From CAZZIZ01 sp964654535 (GTDB lineage: Bacteria; Bacteroidota; Bacteroidia; Chitinophagales; UBA2359): a DNA stretch of 10,132 nucleotides. The stretch is from contig CAZZIZ010000126.1 of NCBI GenBank assembly GCA_964654535.1, forward strand, positions 1 through 10,132, given 5' to 3'. Positions within the stretch are counted from its first letter, which is position 1, and each line of letters begins with the position of its first letter. This document shows, piece after piece, positions 5,773 through 10,132 of this stretch. The position numbers were made by a program, and so were the translations under genes. The notes beneath the pieces are model-generated. The model worked only from the letters and a program-made list of their open reading frames with translations. It had not been told where the DNA came from and searched no databases.

Positions 5773-6769
5773 TTTTGACCAGCAACTCCTGCAGTAAATC
5801 TCCACTCTTGGTTTGTCCATCGTTTACCCCTTTACTGCGCAAATCGTATTGCAACAATACCTGAAAAATTCGCTGACAATCTCGCGGTGAGTAGTGCATC
5901 GCTGCCAGTTTGTAGTCTTTTAGGAAATAGCTGTTGCGCATTCCGATACGCTCCGAAATTTCTCTATCTGGCAAATGCTTAAAGTGGTGAAAGGAATAAA
6001 TCTTTTGGAAGTACTTGAAGAGAATAGGAATGACCATCTGAATCGGACCTGCCTTGGGATTACTTCTGAAGTGTTGGACTATACGAAAGGCCTTGCCCTT
6101 TTGTTTGTTACCAATACATTTTTGCAAAGCAAAAACACTGTAAGTTCTATTAATCCCTACGTGCTTTTCTACTAAAGAGGCATCGATGACTTTGGTGCCT
6201 TTTATATTGATGATGAGCTTGTTTAGCTCATTGGTAATGTGCCCTAGGTTAGTACCCAAGTGATCGGCCAATAACTGCACGGCCTCTTCTCCCGCCTTAA
6301 AGCCTTTGCCTCGAAGGAATTTCACAATCCAGTTGCTAATCTGATACTCCTTAACCCCTTTGGACTCAAAGACAACGCCGTTCTTTTTAAAGCTCTTGTA
6401 AAGCGCTTTACGCTTATCAAGCGATTTGTTTTTGTGACAGAAAACGAAGACTGTACTTTCTACTGGGTTCGATACATAGTGATTGAGATTCTCAAACTCT
6501 TTCTTCTCAAGATGCTGTGCTTCTTTAACGATCACCACGTTTTTGCGTGACATCATCGGCGCACGTCGGGCGGTGTTCATGAGATCAACCGCATTGACGT
6601 CTTTGCCATATACCACTATTTGATCAAAAGCCTTTTCCGATTCGTCCAGAAAATTATTTTCAATGGCATTCGAGACCTCATCGATGAAGAAAGACTCTTC
6701 ACCGTGCAGCAAATAAAGCGAAGCAGGTTTATGCTCCTTTATATCGCTTATGATATTCTCGTAAGTCAT
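5762..6769 (-). CDS. holA: DNA polymerase III subunit delta (clamp-loader wrench)
   Basis: The delta subunit opens the beta sliding clamp within the clamp-loader complex. The 335-aa protein has the diagnostic N-terminus SLYLLHGEESFFIDEV (17-32), then RRAPMMSRKNVVIVKEAQ (68-85), where the family has a similar (P/M)F..KR.V.V..A stretch. The central region around LADHLGTNLGHITNELNKL and the helical C-terminal collar region rich in LLQYD and LQELLVKIMG also fit the family. The length is close to that of E. coli HolA (343 aa). The start ATG (6767-6769) lies 1 bp after the stop of the upstream AMP-nucleosidase-like gene, so the two are likely cotranscribed. No Shine-Dalgarno sequence is visible. 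The 3' end overlaps ribF by 11 bp with no terminator hairpin between. Confidence 0.93.
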   Translation of the reverse strand: MTYENIISDIKEHKPASLYLLHGEESFFIDEVSNAIENNFLDESEKAFDQIVVYGKDVNAVDLMNTARRAPMMSRKNVVIVKEAQHLEKKEFENLNHYVSNPVESTVFVFCHKNKSLDKRKALYKSFKKNGVVFESKGVKEYQISNWIVKFLRGKGFKAGEEAVQLLADHLGTNLGHITNELNKLIINIKGTKVIDASLVEKHVGINRTYSVFALQKCIGNKQKGKAFRIVQHFRSNPKAGPIQMVIPILFKYFQKIYSFHHFKHLPDREISERIGMRNSYFLKDYKLAAMHYSPRDCQRIFQVLLQYDLRSKGVNDGQTKSGDLLQELLVKIMG

Positions 6770-6770
6770 T

Positions 6771-7544
6771 TTAGAAATACAAGTGCTTGACTGATTCGTT
6801 GTTGTCCCTTAATTCTTCAAGAGCGCTAATGCCAATCTTTACATGTAAGGGAACAAAATCAGCGGTTACCTTTTTGTCGCTCTTACTGGTTTTAATGCCT
6901 TCCGGAATCATCGGTTGATCCGTAACCAAAAGCAAAGCCCCTGCAGGAATTCCATTGTAAAAAGCGGAAACAAAAATAGTAGCCGTCTCCATATCAATCG
7001 CCATAGCGCGCGATTTGCGAAGTTTCTTTTTAAACTTCTCATCGTGTTCCCATACCCTGCGGTTTACGGTGTAAACTGTTCCCGACCAATAGTCACGATT
7101 ATAAGTACGGTTCATAACTGAGGAAACTGCTTTTTGTAAAGCAAAAGCCGGAAGCGCAGGAATTTCAGGTGGCAAGTAGTCGTTACTCGTTCCTTCACCT
7201 CTTATGGCAGCAAGTGGTAAAATAAAATCGCCGAGCTTATTCTTCTTTTTCAATCCTCCGCATTTGCCTAAGAACAAAGCCGCCTTAGGTTTAATGGCCG
7301 TTAGTAAGTCAACAATCAATGCAGCGTTCGGGCTACCAATACCGTAATTAATAATGGTTATGTTATCCGCCGTGCAGCTGGGCATTGGTTTTTCTAAGCC
7401 TCTAATTTCAGCTCCGTGCATTTCTGCAAACAACTCTACATAATGCTGAAAATTGGTCAGCAAGAAATATTCACCAAAATCTTCGAGAGGTACGCTGGTG
7501 TAACGAGGTAGCCAATTATCGACTATTTCTTTTTTGCTCTTCAT
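6771..7544 (-). CDS. amn: AMP nucleosidase-like protein (short Bacteroidota form, PNP/UDP phosphorylase fold)
   Basis: The 257-aa protein belongs to the nucleoside phosphorylase/nucleosidase fold and most resembles the short AMP-nucleosidase group (TIGR01721-like). That group is predicted to hydrolyse AMP to adenine and ribose 5-phosphate. Seen motifs are INYGIGSPNAALIVDLL (65-81), ALFLGKCGGLKKKNKLGDF (89-107), the nucleoside-binding AIDMETATIF (182-191) and LVTDQPMIPEG (206-216), where D209 matches the catalytic Asp of the fold. It is about half the length of E. coli Amn (484 aa) and lacks that enzyme's N-terminal regulatory domain. The start ATG at 7542-7544 lies 40 bp from the divergent gene at 7585. 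It appears to lead a two-gene unit with holA. Another phosphorylase or nucleosidase specificity is possible; the family assignment is surer than the substrate. Confidence 0.86.
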   Translation of the reverse strand: MKSKKEIVDNWLPRYTSVPLEDFGEYFLLTNFQHYVELFAEMHGAEIRGLEKPMPSCTADNITIINYGIGSPNAALIVDLLTAIKPKAALFLGKCGGLKKKNKLGDFILPLAAIRGEGTSNDYLPPEIPALPAFALQKAVSSVMNRTYNRDYWSGTVYTVNRRVWEHDEKFKKKLRKSRAMAIDMETATIFVSAFYNGIPAGALLLVTDQPMIPEGIKTSKSDKKVTADFVPLHVKIGISALEELRDNNESVKHLYF

Positions 7545-7584
7545 TGGTTTCGAAGTTAAGGTTTTCCTAACTTGACGCTAAGCA
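7545..7584. promoter_or_regulatory. 40-bp divergent intergenic region (amn-like / HsdR_N-like)
   Basis: Both flanking genes are read away from this gap, so it should carry parts of two promoters. A small inverted repeat, AAGTTA (7553-7558) and TAACTT (7568-7573), is centred in it and could be an operator or chance. For the plus direction, TTTTTG (7531-7536) lies 20 nt before TAAGGTTTT (7557-7565), a poor match to the Bacteroidota TTG/TAnnTTTG pattern. Neither gene has a Shine-Dalgarno sequence. Confidence 0.3.
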
Positions 7585-8058
7585 ATGACAGAGAAATTGG
7601 TAGAAATAATCCCTGGTTCTCATATAAAAACCAAGGTTGAAAACGGAAAAGAACTTCTTTGGGATGTTATTAGGGCAAAATACGTTGTGGCAGGCCCAGA
7701 AGAGTATGTGCGTCAAAAAGTTCTACATTATCTAATCAAGCATAAAAATGTGCCTAAGGGACTCATCGCGATCGAGAAAACGGTTAAGGTAAATGGCATG
7801 AATAAAAGATTCGACATTCTTGTATATGATTCCAAAACTCAACCGATATTCATAGTTGAATGCAAGGCGCCCAGGGTTCAGATTGATAAATTAACATTTG
7901 AACAAATAAGTAGATACAATCTTAGTCTCCAAGTTCCATATTGGTTGGTCACTAATGGTACAACGAATTATTGTTGTTACTTTGACGCTGATAAAAATGA
8001 GTTAAAAGTCTTATCTGAAATTCCTGATTTTAATGAAATGTTAGCGAGTGTTCTATAG
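7585..8058 (+). CDS. Stand-alone HsdR N-terminal-like PD-(D/E)xK protein (HSDR_N_2 family)
   Basis: The 157-aa protein corresponds to the nuclease domain at the N-terminus of type I restriction R subunits, but without helicase or any other domain. The PD-(D/E)xK residues appear in order: E40 in GPEEYVRQ, D77 in KRFDILVYD, and E92-x-K94 in IFIVECKAPRVQI. These are followed by QISRY (107-111), the QxxxY element of this subfamily. Preserved metal-binding residues suggest it can cleave DNA or bind it in a metal-dependent way; the substrate is unknown. No hsdM, hsdS or helicase gene is nearby, so it is not part of a restriction system here. Such single-domain proteins are, to my recollection, common next to holA in Bacteroidota, and here it is divergent from the amn-like/holA unit. 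That hints at a replication or repair role. By eye the gene looks somewhat more A/T-rich than its neighbours. Confidence 0.87.
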   Translation: MTEKLVEIIPGSHIKTKVENGKELLWDVIRAKYVVAGPEEYVRQKVLHYLIKHKNVPKGLIAIEKTVKVNGMNKRFDILVYDSKTQPIFIVECKAPRVQIDKLTFEQISRYNLSLQVPYWLVTNGTTNYCCYFDADKNELKVLSEIPDFNEMLASVL

Positions 8059-8072
8059 TCACGATACGCCTA

Positions 8073-8101
8073 TTGCACAGCCATAAAGTAGGCTAGTTTT
8101 G
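8073..8101 (+). promoter_or_regulatory. Bacteroidota-type promoter upstream of the peroxidase gene
   Basis: TAGTTTTG at 8094-8101 matches the -7 consensus TAnnTTTG exactly. TTG at 8073-8075 lies 18 nt upstream, within the spacing reported for flavobacterial promoters. Transcription would begin near 8107-8109, leaving about a 60-nt leader before the ATG at 8170. The leader is A-rich near the start codon and has no Shine-Dalgarno sequence. The box sits in the 111-bp gap after the HsdR_N-like gene, so the peroxidase is probably transcribed on its own. Confidence 0.6.
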
Positions 8102-8169
8102 TAAACAACACACGAACACACTATACACTATTCGGGGTACAGTAAAAGACACTGAAACCGAAACTAATT

Positions 8170-10074
8170 ATGAAAAAGCACAAAAAAACACTGGCCGTGT
8201 TATGCGCGGTTCTAATGGTTTGTGGTGTGCAAGCACAAAATCGTACTTACGATGGCTTGAACAACAACTTACTCAATCCCGAATGGGGTGCCACTGGACA
8301 AGAGCAATTGTACTATGGTGGAGTAGATTATTCAGACGGTATAGGCGAGCCGAGCGGGGACGACCGTCCTAATAGCCGCGCATTAAGTAACCACCTTTTC
8401 AACCAAGGCCCAGAAGAAATCATAAACTCACCTTTAGAGTTAAGCGACTTCGTTTGGAGTTTTGGCCAATTCTTGGATCACGATATTACCATCGCGCCTG
8501 AAACCGAAGATGAAACAATAATGATCCAAATACCAGAATGCGATCCATTCTTCGATCCTCTTTGTGAAGGCGATAAAGTGATGCCCGTTCATCGATCAAC
8601 TGCAGCACCTGGAACTGGTCAGGATGTTACTGCACCCAGAAAAGCAATGAACGATCTGAGCGCTTTCATCGACGGAAGCAATGTTTATGGATCGGATGAA
8701 GGAAGAGCCAACTGGCTACGAACTTTCGAAAATGGAAAACTCAAAGTATCGGCTGGTAATATGTTGCCATACAATACGGATAATCTTGAAGTAGATGGCC
8801 AATTAGCGCCTGGTGCTCCATTAATGTCGATGATGGATTTTTCTGCGGCAAACTTCGTTGCTGGCGATAGAAGAGCAAACGAGCAACCAAGTCTAATTTG
8901 TCTACATACCCTATTCGTACGCGAGCATAATCGTTTGTGTGACGAAATCATAGCTGAGAATCCAGCTTGGCCCGAAGAAGCGGTATACCAAAGAGCACGA
9001 AAGATTGTAGGTGCGCAATTGCAAGCCATTACTTATAACGAGTTTTTGCCAGCACTGGGAGTTGAAATGGATGAGTACTCAGGATATGACATCGACGTTA
9101 ATCCAGGAATACTTAATTCATTTTCCACTGCCGCTTTCCGACTAGGACATACTATGGTTAGCGAGAATCTAGTCTTACTAGACGAAACAACAGGTGAAAC
9201 TGAAGAAATACATTTAACCGATGCCTTCTTTAATCCAGATCTAGTTTCGCAAGCCGATCTCGATCCCTTTTTCTTAGGAATGGCGCACAATATGCAACAG
9301 AGTTTTGATACCAAAGTGGTACACAGTTTAAGAAACTTCTTGTTTGGCCCTCCCGGGGCAGGAGGAATGGATTTGGCTGCCATCAATATTGAGCGCGGAA
9401 GAGAAAGAGGCGTACCTGCTTACAACGATTTAAGAGAAGCCTTTGGACTCGAGCGCTACACCGATTTCGATCAGATCAGCGACGATGCCACTCAAGTGTT
9501 CAATCTTAGTTCCATCTACGATACTGTAGACGACATCGATGCCTGGGTAGGTATGTTGTCAGAGAAAAAAGAAACAGGAAGAGAAGTTGGAGAGTTGACT
9601 ATGACCGTTATTGCCTATCAGTTTGAAGCCCTCCGCTCTGGAGATCGTTACTTTTACAAAAGCGATCCTACTTTTACAAGCGAAGAAAGAACCACAATCA
9701 GCAATACCAGCCTTGCTGATATCATTATCAGAAATACAAACATTACATCATTACAAGACAACGTGTTCTTTTTCGAACCGCTGCCTTCAGTAACGACTTT
9801 TATAGATTCAGCTACGAATGCCAGCGCTCTAAGCGCTTATCCAAATCCGGCCAAAGATTATGTACAAATACAGTTCGAGGGTCAATCAAACGGAAATGTC
9901 TCATTAGAATTAAGCAGTCTTACCGGACAAGTGATACAACAGTGGAGCGATAATGCGGAATTTGGAAAGAACGAAATCAATGTTGATTTAGGCGCACTTG
10001 AAAATGTGGGCTTCTATCTACTCACGGTCACGACCGACGATTTTCGTTCAGTGGTAAAGCTGTCTATTCAATAG
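8170..10074 (+). CDS. Secreted animal-type heme peroxidase with T9SS C-terminal sorting domain
   Basis: The 634-aa protein belongs to the peroxidase-cyclooxygenase (animal heme peroxidase) superfamily, which uses H2O2 to oxidise halides, thiocyanate or organic substrates. A signal peptide (1-22, cleavage near VQA/Q) precedes the catalytic domain. By alignment to myeloperoxidase, the distal motif WSFGQFLDHD (96-105) supplies Q100, D103, H104 and Ca-ligand D105. SAFIDGSNVYGS (164-175) is the Ca-binding loop. AGDRRANEQP (231-240) gives distal R235 and E238. FRLGH (323-327) gives proximal H327, and AAINIERGRERG (403-414) gives N406. D103 and E238 could form ester links to heme as in lactoperoxidase. 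Q239 replaces the Met that forms the sulfonium bond in myeloperoxidase. C124 and C132 may form a disulfide. Residues about 555-634 (YPNPAKDYVQIQF, then GQVI, then GFYLLTV) form a type A T9SS sorting domain, so export to the surface or medium is expected. Its physiological substrate is unknown. Confidence 0.93.
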   Translation: MKKHKKTLAVLCAVLMVCGVQAQNRTYDGLNNNLLNPEWGATGQEQLYYGGVDYSDGIGEPSGDDRPNSRALSNHLFNQGPEEIINSPLELSDFVWSFGQFLDHDITIAPETEDETIMIQIPECDPFFDPLCEGDKVMPVHRSTAAPGTGQDVTAPRKAMNDLSAFIDGSNVYGSDEGRANWLRTFENGKLKVSAGNMLPYNTDNLEVDGQLAPGAPLMSMMDFSAANFVAGDRRANEQPSLICLHTLFVREHNRLCDEIIAENPAWPEEAVYQRARKIVGAQLQAITYNEFLPALGVEMDEYSGYDIDVNPGILNSFSTAAFRLGHTMVSENLVLLDETTGETEEIHLTDAFFNPDLVSQADLDPFFLGMAHNMQQSFDTKVVHSLRNFLFGPPGAGGMDLAAINIERGRERGVPAYNDLREAFGLERYTDFDQISDDATQVFNLSSIYDTVDDIDAWVGMLSEKKETGREVGELTMTVIAYQFEALRSGDRYFYKSDPTFTSEERTTISNTSLADIIIRNTNITSLQDNVFFFEPLPSVTTFIDSATNASALSAYPNPAKDYVQIQFEGQSNGNVSLELSSLTGQVIQQWSDNAEFGKNEINVDLGALENVGFYLLTVTTDDFRSVVKLSIQ

Positions 10075-10079
10075 AAAGA

Positions 10080-10104
10080 AGAGTAGTTCATCCGAACTCA
10101 CTCT
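10080..10104 (+). terminator. Weak hairpin downstream of the peroxidase gene
   Basis: AGAGT (10080-10084) pairs with ACTCT (10100-10104) and GTTC (10086-10089) with GAAC (10094-10097), around the loop ATCC. Small bulges occur at 10085 and 10098-10099. It starts 6 nt after the stop codon, a plausible place for a terminator, but no T-run follows. Nothing else can be supported up to 10132. Confidence 0.35.
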
Positions 10105-10132
10105 AAGAGTATGCGCCGGAAAGGGTTTCTGT

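Noticed and set aside
5975..6175. Plus-strand 66-codon open frame inside holA
   Set aside because: It is antisense to a clear holA reading frame and shows no domain or ribosome binding site.
7585..8058. A type I restriction-modification system
   Set aside because: Only the nuclease-like domain is present; there is no helicase, methylase or specificity gene, and the neighbours are housekeeping.
8685..9386. Two minus-strand open frames of 114 and 117 codons inside the peroxidase gene
   Set aside because: They are antisense to a well-conserved catalytic domain, have no recognisable similarity and no start signals.

Overview
This window looks like chromosomal DNA from the phylum Bacteroidota, most likely a Flavobacteriia- or Sphingobacteriia-type lineage. 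Four things suggest this. The gene string ftsX, DUF3098, uppP, truB, ribF is an arrangement typical of the phylum. The last protein ends in a type IX secretion (T9SS) sorting domain. A TAnnTTTG-type promoter box precedes that gene. Most start codons lack a clear Shine-Dalgarno sequence. No phage, transposase, integrase, CRISPR array, tRNA or rRNA is visible.

Layout. Positions 1-280 hold no supportable gene but contain a strongly structured intergenic element (about 59-270). It has two long hairpins, one of them a perfect 29-bp inverted repeat, inside a possible closing helix. A minus-strand gene (281-1156) encodes a signal-peptide-less periplasmic-binding-protein-fold protein. It is divergent from hemF (1215-2123, aerobic coproporphyrinogen III oxidase). 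Next comes a tightly packed plus-strand block: ftsX (cell division), a DUF3098 membrane protein, uppP (undecaprenyl-diphosphate recycling), truB (tRNA pseudouridine 55) and ribF (FMN/FAD synthesis). Junctions in this block are 9 bp, 27 bp, a 1-nt overlap and a 4-nt overlap, and the first three genes use GTG, GTG and TTG starts. ribF runs tail-to-tail into holA (DNA polymerase III delta), with an 11-bp overlap. holA lies 1 bp downstream of an AMP-nucleosidase-like gene on the minus strand. Divergent from that pair is a small stand-alone PD-(D/E)xK protein related to the HsdR N-terminal domain (7585-8058). The window ends with a secreted animal-type heme peroxidase carrying a T9SS C-terminal domain (8170-10074) and a weak hairpin downstream of it.

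How the genes relate. The central block joins envelope biogenesis and division (ftsX, uppP) with RNA modification and cofactor synthesis (truB, ribF). HemF makes heme, which the peroxidase at the far end would need as cofactor, but nothing in the sequence shows co-regulation. Most of the window is housekeeping. The parts most worth a second look are the structured element at 59-270, the orphan HsdR_N-like nuclease beside the holA transcription unit, the cytoplasmic binding-protein-fold gene, and the T9SS-exported heme peroxidase. I did not find a convincing multi-gene undescribed system.
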